A stretch of DNA of 64,000 nt, taken from contig NZ_CP033019.1 in NCBI RefSeq assembly GCF_003667705.1, positions 1,178,001-1,242,000 on the forward strand, written 5' to 3'. This DNA is from Janthinobacterium agaricidamnosum. Lineage in GTDB: Bacteria > Pseudomonadota > Gammaproteobacteria > Burkholderiales > Burkholderiaceae_D. The stretch's first letter is position 1. Each line of letters begins with the position of its first letter. Below, one piece after another: positions 8,736-18,091 of the stretch. Below the pieces are notes generated by a model that was not told the origin of the DNA, did not search any database, and was given only the letters and a program-made list of their open reading frames with translations. Both the position numbers and the translations under genes were made by a program.

Positions 8736-10244
8736 ATGTCTGCCAGCGCTGACGTCAAGACACGCGCGGTAAGCGCCGTCAAATGGGCCGCGCTCGGCAC
8801 GGTGACGCGCTTCGTGCTGCAGATGGGCGTGCAGATCGTGCTGGCGCGCCTGCTGGGGCCGGAAATCTACGGCCTGTTCGCCATGGGCTTGCTGGTCATG
8901 ACACTGAGTACCTTCCTTGCCGATTTCGGCTTTGCCTGGGGCCTGGTGCAAAACCAGCAATTGCATGACGACGACATCCGTTTCGCCTTCACGTGGCAAT
9001 GCTTGTCCGGCGCGGCGGCCATGCTGGGCCTGTACCTGCTGGCGCCGTGGATCGCCGCCTACTTCAAGGAGCCACGGCTGGTGTCCATCGTTTGCTGGCT
9101 GAGCCTGACGTGCCTGCTCAGCGCGATGACGGCGCCCAGCAGCAACCTGCTGCGGCGCCAGCTCAATTTCCGCTGGCTCAATATCGCGCAGATCCTCAGT
9201 TATGCGCTGGGCTACCTGTGTGTGGGCATTCCGCTGGCACTGATGGGCGCTGGTGTCTGGACCCTGGTCAGTGCCTGGCTGGTACAGGCGCTGAGCTTGC
9301 TGATCCTGACATATTGCCGCAATCCCCATACGCTGCGTCCATTGCTGTGGTACGCGGGTGCGCGCCGCTCGACGCATACGGGCAGTACAGTATTCATTAC
9401 CAACCTGAGCAACTGGTTCTTGAACAACCTCGATCGGGTTTTCCTGGGGCGCATCCTCAATGCCCACGCGGTCGGGGTATATGCGGTGGGTTACAACCTG
9501 GCTAACACGCCCAATTCGCTGTTCCTCAGCGCCCTGCAGCCAGCCTTCCTGGCGGCCGGTGCGCGCTTGCAGGACGACGTGGCCGGCTTGCGGCAGGCGT
9601 ACCTGTCCGTCATCGCGGCCACCTGGATCGTCATCGGTCCCGTCTTCGTGGTGTTGGCCTGCCTCGCCGGCGACCTGATCGCCACCCTGTACGGCGATGC
9701 CTGGCGCGAATCGAGCCGCGTGCTGACGGTGTTGGCGCTGGGCATGCCCGCCTACGTCACGTGGGGCATGTCGACGCCCATCTTGTGGAATACGGGCGGC
9801 AAGCACCTGGAAGCGCTGCTGCAGATGCCGCTGATCGTGCTGGCGGGTATCGCACTCTGGCAGTTTTCCGGCCTGGGTGTAGTGGTGGTGGCCGCCATCG
9901 CGTCAGGTACCTTGCTGGCGCGCGCGCTGGTGATCGGCATGACGGCATGCCTGCGCTTGCATTTGGGCATAATCGACTTGTGGCCCAGCGTCTGGCGCTC
10001 CGTCGTGCTGATGCTGCTGGCGGCGGCCGGCGCCCATGGCGGCTCACTGCTGGGGCATGCCATCGGCCACGGGCCGCTGCCTGCCTTGTTGTTTGGCTCT
10101 CTAGGTGGCGGCGGTCTGTGTTTACTGGCCGGTTTGCTTCAGCCACAATTGCTGGGACGGCGTATCGTCGACCTGCTTGGACGCTTCAGTCCGCCGGTGC
10201 CGGCACGGGTCGGTGTTTATCTTCGTAGTAAATGTTCAGTATGA
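8736..10244 (+). CDS. Lipid-linked oligosaccharide flippase (Wzx/PST family)
   Basis: With the ATG at 8736 the protein has 502 residues and 12-14 hydrophobic segments spread over its length, as in the polysaccharide transporter/MOP family. The N-terminal segment containing LGPEIYGLFAMG is typical of this family. It would flip the undecaprenyl-linked repeat unit across the inner membrane. The frame is also open from a TTG at 8679, which would add 19 residues. Neither start has a good ribosome binding site, and 8736 was preferred because the conserved part begins just after it. The gene follows epsI by 111 bp. Confidence 0.88.
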   Translation: MSASADVKTRAVSAVKWAALGTVTRFVLQMGVQIVLARLLGPEIYGLFAMGLLVMTLSTFLADFGFAWGLVQNQQLHDDDIRFAFTWQCLSGAAAMLGLYLLAPWIAAYFKEPRLVSIVCWLSLTCLLSAMTAPSSNLLRRQLNFRWLNIAQILSYALGYLCVGIPLALMGAGVWTLVSAWLVQALSLLILTYCRNPHTLRPLLWYAGARRSTHTGSTVFITNLSNWFLNNLDRVFLGRILNAHAVGVYAVGYNLANTPNSLFLSALQPAFLAAGARLQDDVAGLRQAYLSVIAATWIVIGPVFVVLACLAGDLIATLYGDAWRESSRVLTVLALGMPAYVTWGMSTPILWNTGGKHLEALLQMPLIVLAGIALWQFSGLGVVVVAAIASGTLLARALVIGMTACLRLHLGIIDLWPSVWRSVVLMLLAAAGAHGGSLLGHAIGHGPLPALLFGSLGGGGLCLLAGLLQPQLLGRRIVDLLGRFSPPVPARVGVYLRSKCSV

Positions 10245-10254
10245 TGAGATTGAT

Positions 10255-11688
10255 ATGATTGAATTTATTGGCGGCTTGGTGGTGTTGATCGCCGCAATCC
10301 TGGTCGTGGCGGGCATGGCTTTGAGTGCCCACTGGGGACACAAGCGGGAATTGGGGTTGATGCAATATATTGCGTACCCGATTTTCCTGACCTATGCCTT
10401 GACCATTTTCTTGTCGGGCCGCGACCTGGCTTTTCCAGATGATGTGCTGGCCATTGTCGTCAACAAGAGTTCCATCGTTTCTTGGCTGGGCCGCCTGAGT
10501 TCGGTATTTCTGATCTTCTCATGTGGCGAGCGCATATTGCGCTACGTGCTGAACTCTGGAAGCGAGCACAAACGCATGCCCGGCATGCTGCTGTTTGGCT
10601 TCTGGATTTTTTACGCGAGCAATACATTGACCCCCGCCCTGTTCGGCATGTATCCATATTTTTCCCATGAATTCCTGTATGCGCTGCTGGCTTGCCAGGC
10701 GGCCCTGATGGCCAATACCAAGGCCGACGTGGACGCCATGACGGTTGTGCTGCGCAATGCCCTGCTGGCGTTGCTTGTCGCCAGTGCCGCTTGCATCGTA
10801 TGGAAGCACGGTCTGGTAATGAGCACGAACTACCACGGTCTGGTACCAGGCCTGAAGCTGCGCTATGCTGGGCTGACCAGCCACGCCAACAGCCTGGGGC
10901 CATTGTGTGTGCTGTTCATGCTGTGCCTTTGGTATCGGCCTTTCAAAAATGTCTGGCTGATGCGCGGTGGCTGGATGCTGGGCGGCATCAGCCTGCTGCT
11001 GACGCAGTCGAAGACTAGCTGGATCGCCTTTATCCTGTCGGTGGTGGTGCTGGCCTGGTATAGCCGCCGCGATGAAATCAACGCCCGCATTCAGGATTTC
11101 CGGCGCCCCCATCTACCAGTATTATTAATACTGATGATGATGTTTGGCGGCGCCCTGCTATGCTTGATTTTCATGTTTGGCGGCGGCGGCGACAAGATTG
11201 CGCGCTTCTTCACGACCCGCGACGGCGCCGAACTGATGACCTTTATGGGGCGCGATCAGATCTGGCAGATCGCCGTCGAAGAGTGGCGCAAGAATCCTGT
11301 GTTTGGCTACGGACTGAATATCTTCGATGAGGCTTTCCGCAACAGCATCGGCATGCCGTTCGCCACCCATGCTCACAGCCAGTTCTTCCAGAGCCTGTCG
11401 AGCGCCGGCAGCGTCGGGGCGTTTGGCCTGCTTTTCTACACGCTGGTGATCGCTTATTTCGTCGCCAATACCGTCCGGGCCAGCCAGGGGCTGTCGCTGG
11501 CGCTGTTTATCCTGCTCATTTGCAAGTCGATCAGTGAAGTGCCTCTGTCGCTAGCCAGCATGAGCCCAGATTTGCCGATTCATATGCTGCAGCTGGCGGT
11601 GCTCGTCCGCTACTATGTACCGGCTGCACAGCAGCGGCGTGAGAAAGCCTTGGCACGGCGCAATATGATGGAAGGGAGTTTGTCTTGA
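10255..11688 (+). CDS. O-antigen ligase/Wzy-type polymerase membrane protein
   Basis: The 477-residue protein has about eleven hydrophobic segments and a large hydrophilic loop in its C-terminal half. That loop contains FMGRDQIWQIAVEEWRKNPVFGYG and a following His-containing stretch (FATHAHSQFFQSLSSAGSVG), the signature region of the Wzy_C/O-antigen ligase superfamily. In this context it is most likely the EPS polymerase. The start ATG at 10255 lies 10 bp after the flippase stop. The frame stays open into the flippase gene, but the N-terminal hydrophobic segment begins right after this ATG. Confidence 0.85.
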   Translation: MIEFIGGLVVLIAAILVVAGMALSAHWGHKRELGLMQYIAYPIFLTYALTIFLSGRDLAFPDDVLAIVVNKSSIVSWLGRLSSVFLIFSCGERILRYVLNSGSEHKRMPGMLLFGFWIFYASNTLTPALFGMYPYFSHEFLYALLACQAALMANTKADVDAMTVVLRNALLALLVASAACIVWKHGLVMSTNYHGLVPGLKLRYAGLTSHANSLGPLCVLFMLCLWYRPFKNVWLMRGGWMLGGISLLLTQSKTSWIAFILSVVVLAWYSRRDEINARIQDFRRPHLPVLLILMMMFGGALLCLIFMFGGGGDKIARFFTTRDGAELMTFMGRDQIWQIAVEEWRKNPVFGYGLNIFDEAFRNSIGMPFATHAHSQFFQSLSSAGSVGAFGLLFYTLVIAYFVANTVRASQGLSLALFILLICKSISEVPLSLASMSPDLPIHMLQLAVLVRYYVPAAQQRREKALARRNMMEGSLS

Positions 11689-12626
11689 TGTTGTGCTCCG
11701 TCATTATCCCACTATATAACAAGGAACAATATATCGTCTCGGCGATCGCCTCTGTGATGTCGCAAAGCCACCAGGATTTTGAAATTGTGGTCGTCGACGA
11801 TGGCTCGAGCGATGGCGGCGCCGCTCTCGTGGAAGCGATGGACGATCCGCGCATACGCTTGATCCGACAAGCGAATGGAGGCGTGTCACGCGCGCGCAAC
11901 GTGGGTATCGCGGCCTCGCGAGGAGAGCTGGTTTGCTTCCTCGACGCCGATGATTGGTATGCTGCAGATTTTTTATTGGCAATTGTTTCCATGTACCAAA
12001 AGTATCCGAAAAACAGTTTTTTTTCTACATCATTTTTATGCATGAACGATCCATCCGATGGCCTGCTCGACCAGGTTGACGATGCGCGGTTTGAGCCGAT
12101 TAAGAATTTCTATGCCTACCGGGCAGCCCACGGAGTGTTCTATTGCACTAACTCGATTGCCGTGCCGCGCCGCCATTTAATGTCCATGTCTCAATGTTTT
12201 CCCGAAGGCGATCAGTTTGGCGAGGACCAGGATTTATGGTTCCGCCTGGCCGAGCGCCTGCAGCTGGTCTTCACGCCTGCCAGACTTGTAGCATATCGCA
12301 CGGATGTGGCTGGCAGCCTGTGTGCCGTGCATGACTTGCGCACCTTGCCACAGGTATTTTTTCGGTTGGAGCAGCGCGCCCTGAGCTTGCCTGCCGGCGA
12401 CCCATCGCGCCCGGGCGCCTTGAGCATCGTCGCCGATGCGCGCATCAAGGTGGCGCGCTATGCTTTGCAGGATGGGCGCCGTGGCGATGCCTTGGTGGAA
12501 TTATGCAAGGCATTGCGCGGCGGCATGTCGATGCGCTGGCTGGTGACTTTCGTCATGTGTACCGCTGGCAACGCTTCTTTGCTAAAACGGTGGGAATTGT
12601 GGCGCGAATTGAAGCAGAGCAACTAA
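11688..12626 (+). CDS. Family 2 glycosyltransferase
   Basis: The 312-residue protein opens with SVIIPLYNKEQYI and has the GT-A nucleotide-sugar motifs VVVDDGSSDGG, GVSRARNVGI and LDADDW (a DXD-like motif near residue 88). It adds a sugar to the lipid-linked repeat unit on the cytoplasmic side. The acceptor and donor cannot be told from sequence. The ATG at 11688 overlaps the polymerase stop in TGATG, with GGGAG about 10 bp upstream. AT content rises near 11990-12060, a small departure from its neighbours. Confidence 0.88.
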   Translation: MLCSVIIPLYNKEQYIVSAIASVMSQSHQDFEIVVVDDGSSDGGAALVEAMDDPRIRLIRQANGGVSRARNVGIAASRGELVCFLDADDWYAADFLLAIVSMYQKYPKNSFFSTSFLCMNDPSDGLLDQVDDARFEPIKNFYAYRAAHGVFYCTNSIAVPRRHLMSMSQCFPEGDQFGEDQDLWFRLAERLQLVFTPARLVAYRTDVAGSLCAVHDLRTLPQVFFRLEQRALSLPAGDPSRPGALSIVADARIKVARYALQDGRRGDALVELCKALRGGMSMRWLVTFVMCTAGNASLLKRWELWRELKQSN

Positions 12627-12636
12627 AGTCATAGTA

Positions 12637-12659
12637 ACCGAAAGTACTTTCGGTATAAT
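12637..12659 (+). promoter_or_regulatory. 18-bp perfect palindrome abutting a TATAAT box
   Basis: ACCGAAAGTACTTTCGGT (12637-12654) is an uninterrupted palindrome whose last T is also the first base of a perfect TATAAT (12654-12659). No good -35 lies 16-18 bp upstream, so the promoter may need an activator, or the palindrome may be a repressor site in the spacer. It precedes the polysaccharide lyase gene. Confidence 0.55.
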
Positions 12660-12683
12660 GGACATTGCGCCCATGCAGTGTTG

Positions 12684-12709
12684 AGGACTTGCAATTCACG
12701 AGTCCTTTT
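12684..12709 (+). promoter_or_regulatory. Terminator-like hairpin in the leader of the lyase gene
   Basis: AGGACTTG (12684-12691) pairs with CGAGTCCT (12699-12706), with one G-T pair and a 7-nt loop, and is followed by four T. If transcription starts from the TATAAT box at 12654, this hairpin begins about 18 nt into a leader of about 140 nt. It could be an attenuator or simply leader structure. Confidence 0.35.
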
Positions 12710-12804
12710 GCTCGAGGCGCGCCGCTCCGTCTTGAGGGAAGGCGATTATGCAAAATGAAGCTGCCCCAGAAAAGATGTCATCCTATCTCATGGAGGCTAT
12801 AAGC

Positions 12805-15042
12805 ATGAAAGCCGCTAAACGTACCTTGCTATGCAGCGCAGCCTGGCTGCTGTTCCCTTATAGTCATTATGCGCGTGCCGACTGGGCCCAGTCGGCGGAT
12901 GCACTGGTCGTGAAGGCGATGCCGACGAACCGCCAGCTGCAGGCGCAGAACCCGCCGACATTTACGTGGGCGCCCTACTCGGCGACTACCACTTCCTATA
13001 CGCTCGAGATCCGCATCGGCACCACCGTGGTGCGCACCTATACGAGCAGCCGCAACTGGTATTTGCCCAGCGAGCCGCTTCCTGTCGGCAGCTATACCTG
13101 GCGCGTGCGCCCCACCGTCAGCTCGGCATGGTCGGATGACCGCGCCTTCGAGATCGGTGGCAGTTCCAAGCAATTCATTTTGCCGGCCAATGATGTCTTG
13201 CGCGCCAATATCCTGAAACGTCCGCGTCCGCGCGGTTTGCCTGCCAGCTTGCCGGTAGCGAGCGCCTGGACCGCTGCCATGAAGGCAGAACGGGGCCCGG
13301 CCTTGCAGGGGATGAGCAATGAAGTTGTCCTGCAAACGACCAATGTCGCGCTGCCGTCCGACGCCAACTGGCCCCTGGTTGCCAGCAGCGTCATGACTGC
13401 TGCCTATGCGGCGCAGATGACGTCGGTACGTACTTCGATCGTCTTGAACAGCCGCCAGCTCGAGGCCGCCGCGCTGATGTTCCGCCTGACGGGCGAGCAA
13501 CGCTTTCTGACTGAGGCCTTGCGGCGGGGGGATGCCCTGACGGCGCTCAATCCCAATGGGCCGACCAGCTATGTCAATCAGGCGCAGGGCAGCCGCTCTA
13601 TTGCCCTGGCGTTGAGCAAGGCGCTTGACAGCCTCGGTTCCAACCTCGACGCGACCCGGCGTGCTGTCTGGATGGCGATGGTCAAGACGCGTACGGCCGT
13701 TATCTACCAAGAGCTGCTGAGCAACAATGGTGGTATCGAACAGAAACCTTACGATGCCTTCACGGCTACCAATATCGGTTTTCTTGCCGGTATTTCCGCG
13801 CTGGTGCTGGGCGAAATCCCGGAAGCGACCACGTGGTTCGACTTTTCCGTACGCTACTTCTCGGGTTCCTTGATGGTATGGAGCGGCCCGGAGGGCGGTT
13901 TTTCGGAAGGTACGGCCTACGCGGAGTTCAGCGCGGATAACGCCTTGCAGATATGGCAGCCCTTGCTGCAGGCCAGCGGCATCGATTTGTTTGCCAAGCC
14001 GTGGTCCGCAGGGCTGGCTCGTTTCTTCATGGAATTTGTTCCGCCCGGCGCCAAGACACATATGTTCGGCGATGCGCAGGAGATTGAGCCGGTGTACCGT
14101 TTGCTGAAGGCCTATGTATCGCGCTTTGCCACGCCGGAAGCAGCCTGGTACGTCAAGAATATCACTGTGAACGAGGACATGCTGACCTTGCTGCAGGCGC
14201 CGTATCCTATGCCTGTATCGACCGTGACGGAAACGCCGCGGCCGCCGGCCAATGGCGCCCTTTTTCCCAGCATCGGCTGGAGCGCGATGCACAGCAATCT
14301 TGCTGATTTGAAACGCACTTCCGTGTATTTCAAATCTACGCCCTATGGTTCGTTCTCGCATAGCCATGGCAATCAAAATTCCTTCGTGCTGACGAGCGCC
14401 AATGTTCCCCTGCTGATCGAGACGGGCTGGTATGACTGGTTCGGTTCGCCCATGCACACGACATGGTATCGCCAGTCGAAGTCGGCTAACACGATTACTT
14501 TCGATGGCGGCGTCGGTCAAATGGTGGATGGCTACCGCGAAACCCTGGTGCGCAACGGCGCCATTACGGCCTTTTCCACGACACCGTCGGTGGACTACGT
14601 GGAAGGCAATGCGACCCCCGCTTATGGCGGTGCGTTAAGCCTGGCGGTACGGCAATTGTGGTACTTGCGCGACAGTGATGCCATCGTCGTGCGCGACAAG
14701 CTGGCTGCGCCTGTCCAGCGCAGCTTCGAATGGAATTTTCATGCGGCAGCACCAATCTTGGTAGATGGCAGCGGCAATATTTCCATCGTCAACCAGGGCC
14801 GCTCCGTGTGCATCAAGCCGATAGCCGATCCGGGGGTGCGCTATGAGAAACGAACAGGGCCGCCACCAAAGGCGGGTAGCTACGAAGAGCACGGCGCCTT
14901 GGTACGCACGACCAGTGCCAGCAGCGGCGAATTCCTCGTCCTGCTCGACGTTGGGTGCAAGAACTTGCCCGTAAGTATCACTGCAACGGCAACCGGCAGG
15001 CAATTGACAGTCGGCACGCAGAAAATCACCATCGCCAACTGA
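12805..15042 (+). CDS. Secreted heparinase II/III-like polysaccharide lyase (DUF4962 type)
   Basis: The start at 12805 is favoured by GGAGG at 12792-12796 and gives a signal peptide (MKAAKRTLL... cleaved near Ala-Arg-Ala). The 745-residue protein has an N-terminal Fn3-like/DUF4962 region (about 20-125), an alpha-helical toroid region (about 170-440) and a C-terminal heparinase II/III-like beta domain. The segment SFSHSHGNQNSFVL, with two His, begins that last part, and WYDWFGSPMH follows. Such enzymes cleave uronic-acid-containing polymers in the periplasm or outside. Inside an EPS locus it probably trims or turns over the cell's own uronate-containing polymer. It has its own promoter region upstream and a terminator downstream. 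Confidence 0.85.
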   Translation: MKAAKRTLLCSAAWLLFPYSHYARADWAQSADALVVKAMPTNRQLQAQNPPTFTWAPYSATTTSYTLEIRIGTTVVRTYTSSRNWYLPSEPLPVGSYTWRVRPTVSSAWSDDRAFEIGGSSKQFILPANDVLRANILKRPRPRGLPASLPVASAWTAAMKAERGPALQGMSNEVVLQTTNVALPSDANWPLVASSVMTAAYAAQMTSVRTSIVLNSRQLEAAALMFRLTGEQRFLTEALRRGDALTALNPNGPTSYVNQAQGSRSIALALSKALDSLGSNLDATRRAVWMAMVKTRTAVIYQELLSNNGGIEQKPYDAFTATNIGFLAGISALVLGEIPEATTWFDFSVRYFSGSLMVWSGPEGGFSEGTAYAEFSADNALQIWQPLLQASGIDLFAKPWSAGLARFFMEFVPPGAKTHMFGDAQEIEPVYRLLKAYVSRFATPEAAWYVKNITVNEDMLTLLQAPYPMPVSTVTETPRPPANGALFPSIGWSAMHSNLADLKRTSVYFKSTPYGSFSHSHGNQNSFVLTSANVPLLIETGWYDWFGSPMHTTWYRQSKSANTITFDGGVGQMVDGYRETLVRNGAITAFSTTPSVDYVEGNATPAYGGALSLAVRQLWYLRDSDAIVVRDKLAAPVQRSFEWNFHAAAPILVDGSGNISIVNQGRSVCIKPIADPGVRYEKRTGPPPKAGSYEEHGALVRTTSASSGEFLVLLDVGCKNLPVSITATATGRQLTVGTQKITIAN

Positions 15043-15063
15043 TTACCTGCCGGCATGTCCAGT

Positions 15064-15097
15064 AAGCCGCTTGCCTTCAAGGCAGGCGGCTTTTTTT
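15064..15097 (+). terminator. Rho-independent terminator after the lyase gene
   Basis: GCCGC-TTGCCT and AGGCAG-GCGGC form a long stem around a short TCA loop, followed directly by seven T. It lies 22 bp after the lyase stop. Confidence 0.88.
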
Positions 15098-15187
15098 ATG
15101 CCCTGTTCATAGCGATGCAAGCAGGAAAATCAGTTAATCATGGTATTATTGCAATAAATGCATTTATGTTATGAAGAGGTTCACTTG

Positions 15188-16441
15188 ATGAGTACACCGG
15201 TAGCTGCAGCCCAGGACAATGCTTCGACGCTGCGTCTCTTGCAATTGGTTCCCGAAGCCTTGCCTACGTTCCGCGTGGACGTCACTACCTTGTTTGGCGA
15301 CTACCTGCCGCGCCACGGCATCGAATGCGAGCTGGTTGGCAAGCCCGTGCTTGGCGTATTGCCGGACCGCAGCGAAGGAACCCGATTCGCGCGCGTCAGG
15401 ACAAGTAGCGCGCAGGGCGGGCGGCTGCGGAGGGAAGGGGCTTTTTTACTCACCTGCCTGAGTGCCTTGCTCAAGGTCAACCGCGCGACCTGCGACGTCA
15501 TCCAGGTGCGCGACATGGTGTCGATCGGCTTGCTGGCGCTCGTCATTGCCCGCCTCAAGGGCATTCCCTTTGTCTTCTGGGTTTCCTTCCTCATGTGCGA
15601 GGCGCGCATTGCCAGGGCGCGGGCACAATTGGCGGCGCATGGCGGCTTGCGCAATCGCTTGATATTACTTAAAGGTTTGTTGGAGGAGTGTCTGCTGTAC
15701 CGCGTCGTGTTACCAAGGGCGCAACACGTCTTCGTGCAAAGCGGGGCGATGCTGGAGATGATGCTGGAGAAGGGCATCCCGAAATCGCGCCTGAGCGCGG
15801 TACCCATGGGCGTCGACACGCAGGTGCTGGCCGCTGCGCCTGTGCAGGCGGAGCGTCCGCAAGGGTGGCAGCATGGACCGTTGATCGCCTATCTTGGGAC
15901 GCTTGATCCCAGTCGCCAGATCGGACGCATGATCGAGGCGCTGGCCAGCGTGCGCGGCACCTATCCTGATGCGCGCCTGCTACTGATCGGCAGCGCCGGT
16001 TCGCCAGCGGAAACGGCTGCGCTGCAGGCACAGGTGGACGCTTCCGGCTTGGGCGCCGCCGTGCGCATTACCGGCTGGCTGCCATCGCGGCAAGCTTGGG
16101 CCTTGCTGGCCAGCGCCGATGCCGCCGTATCCTATTTTCCCCGTGGCTTGATCCATGACACCTGTTCGCCCACCAAGTTGCTGGAATACATGGCGCTGGG
16201 AATGCCGGTGGTGGCCAACGACAACCCCGATCAGGTACGCGTTCTCAAGGAGAGTGGCGCTGGCTGGCTGGTCGACAGTTCGACGCCGGCGATGGCGCAG
16301 GGACTACTCGACATCCTGGCCGATCCGGCAGCGGCGCGTGCCCGCGCGGCCAGCGGCCCGGGGTATATCGAGGCGACGCGCAGCTATCGCGTGATCGCGT
16401 CGGCCGTTGCCGCACAGTACCGGCGCCTGGTGCGCCGCTAG
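15188..16441 (+). CDS. Family 4 glycosyltransferase
   Basis: The 417-residue protein has a GT-B layout. The N-terminal acceptor half is followed by a C-terminal donor half that begins near GPLIAYLGTLDPSRQIGRMIEAL and ends with SPTKLLEYMALGMPVVAND, the EX7E-like nucleotide-sugar site. The ATG at 15188 is preceded by GAGG 9 bp upstream, and an in-frame upstream ATG at 15158 lacks one. It follows the lyase terminator, so it probably has its own promoter in the AT-rich 15100-15180 stretch. Donor and acceptor sugars are unknown. Confidence 0.88.
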   Translation: MSTPVAAAQDNASTLRLLQLVPEALPTFRVDVTTLFGDYLPRHGIECELVGKPVLGVLPDRSEGTRFARVRTSSAQGGRLRREGAFLLTCLSALLKVNRATCDVIQVRDMVSIGLLALVIARLKGIPFVFWVSFLMCEARIARARAQLAAHGGLRNRLILLKGLLEECLLYRVVLPRAQHVFVQSGAMLEMMLEKGIPKSRLSAVPMGVDTQVLAAAPVQAERPQGWQHGPLIAYLGTLDPSRQIGRMIEALASVRGTYPDARLLLIGSAGSPAETAALQAQVDASGLGAAVRITGWLPSRQAWALLASADAAVSYFPRGLIHDTCSPTKLLEYMALGMPVVANDNPDQVRVLKESGAGWLVDSSTPAMAQGLLDILADPAAARARAASGPGYIEATRSYRVIASAVAAQYRRLVRR

Positions 16442-16448
16442 CGTTACT

Positions 16449-17699
16449 TCAGGCAGCGGGACGCCGGATCACGAAGCGGTGCTTGCCGTTCGCCTGCACC
16501 AGGAAGGGCGCGTTGTGAATGAAGTCCAGCTGCTCAAATGCCAGCGATGCGCCGATGCGTCGGCGATACTCGTCGTCGAGCGCCTGCCTGCCATTCGCTG
16601 TGCCATGCAGGTTGATTTCCAGGCGCTGCTCGTCGAACACCACTTGAAACGCGTGAATATGGGGGTCTTCGCGGAAAAGGTGGGTGAAAAATTCTGAATG
16701 GACGGCCGCGCCGTGCGGGTCGACCACCATGTCGTTCTGCCGCCCGCCGACTTCATCGATCAGTGGCAGGCTGCGGCCGCACGCGCACAGCCGGCTCGAC
16801 ATGCGCACCAGATCCCCCGTATCGCAGCGCGGCAGAAACATCGCGCGATTTGCCATGTCCGTCGAGATCAGCCGCCCATCAGGCAAGATTTCCGCGTGGC
16901 TACGCGACGAGATTAGGTGGAAGCCGTCACGGTGCTCGCATTCGAAGGCTGAAACCCCAGCTTCGTTGCAGCCATACTGGCTGTAGCATGGCACGCCAAA
17001 GGCGGCTTCGATATCGGCCCGCATGGCCGGCGTCAGTACTTCTGCCGTACACACAATGCCGCGTAGCACGTGGTGCAGGCGCTGGCCAGATGCCAGCCTG
17101 TGCCGGGCCAACCGGTGGACGGCCGAGGCATAGCCGTACAGCAGCCGGAAGCCGCCCTGGCTCAGGTTAGCATCATATTCATCCATGCGTGCTGGCGACA
17201 TGTCGAACGCGGACAGGACGCTGACATTCAGCAAGCGGTAGTAGATGCGCTGTTTGTAACCGGTGCCAAACAGGGAGGAGCCGGCAAGAAAAGCCACCTT
17301 GTCGCCCAACTGGTAGCCGGCCGCTTCCCAGGCGAGGAAAATGCCGGCCCACAGGTAGGACTGGGCTTCATTGCCTGTGTAGTACACCAGCGGTTCGCCC
17401 GTGGAGCCACCTGTTTTCTTGCGCACGACCTTGCCCTTGTAGTGGGGGTTGATCAGTTGTTCGCGATGGGTATTGATAAAACGCTTGTCCAGCACGGGCA
17501 GCGCTTCAAAATGGCTGACGTCGCGGAACAGGGGCAGGGCGTGCCGCATTGCATCAAAGTAGTCATTGAGCTGACTGCGCTCCCTGGCCTGCATGGTGGT
17601 ATGGTCATCGTATTGCCAGTGGCGCAGTGTCTTGAGCAAGCCGATCGAATCGGTGCCGCGTGCAAGGTCGATCAATTTGTAGCGCAACGCTAAAGTCAT
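16449..17699 (-). CDS. CapK/phenylacetate-CoA ligase-like adenylate-forming enzyme
   Basis: This 416-residue protein lies on the strand opposite to all surrounding EPS genes. The motif KTGGSTGEPLVYYTG (about residues 94-108) is the phosphate-binding loop of adenylate-forming enzymes. Later segments (SQYGCNEAGVSAFEC, DTGDLVRM, GGRQNDMVVDPHG) fit the phenylacetate-CoA ligase/CapK family. CapK-like proteins occur in many capsule and EPS clusters, but their substrate is usually unknown. They may activate an acyl or amino-acid group that decorates the polymer. It ends 7 bp from the convergent glycosyltransferase stop and starts in an AT-rich region shared with the next gene. Confidence 0.82.
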   Translation of the reverse strand: MTLALRYKLIDLARGTDSIGLLKTLRHWQYDDHTTMQARERSQLNDYFDAMRHALPLFRDVSHFEALPVLDKRFINTHREQLINPHYKGKVVRKKTGGSTGEPLVYYTGNEAQSYLWAGIFLAWEAAGYQLGDKVAFLAGSSLFGTGYKQRIYYRLLNVSVLSAFDMSPARMDEYDANLSQGGFRLLYGYASAVHRLARHRLASGQRLHHVLRGIVCTAEVLTPAMRADIEAAFGVPCYSQYGCNEAGVSAFECEHRDGFHLISSRSHAEILPDGRLISTDMANRAMFLPRCDTGDLVRMSSRLCACGRSLPLIDEVGGRQNDMVVDPHGAAVHSEFFTHLFREDPHIHAFQVVFDEQRLEINLHGTANGRQALDDEYRRRIGASLAFEQLDFIHNAPFLVQANGKHRFVIRRPAA

Positions 17700-18091
17700 T
17701 CTTGTACTCTCTATTCTTGCGCCGCACGGGAACGCTGTCCCCGTATGTGCAGCTAATTGCGTGTCTCGGGTCGGGTGTTGCTAGTCTGCACGCCGAACCT
17801 GTGATTCTTCCGTGCATGGCATGACAATTATTCATAATACAATATTTTTTTGACTGCTGTACGCATTCTGACGTATCCAGGCAAAGATGTCGCGTTCCGC
17901 GATTCGATTGAAAAAGTTAATTTTAAAGAAGTATTTTTGTTGTACAATAGTCACTCTTTATAAGCACAACAATAACAGTTTTGCTGTGGTGCAAAATGTA
18001 TCGCGTGCGCGCTACGGGAATATGTGAGAATGAAAAAAATGCAATGGTTGTCGTAGTCCGACATGTACTGGATAAAAAATTTGGGGGCTGG
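17700..18091. other. 392-bp divergent, AT-rich intergenic region
   Basis: This stretch separates the minus-strand CapK-like gene from the plus-strand glycosyltransferase. It is much richer in A and T than its surroundings from about 17820 onward. A TACAAT at 17943-17948, overlapping the 8-bp palindrome TTGTACAA, is a possible -10 for the plus strand but has no good -35. The frame of the following gene is open through part of this region, but no ribosome binding site supports an earlier start. Confidence 0.5.
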
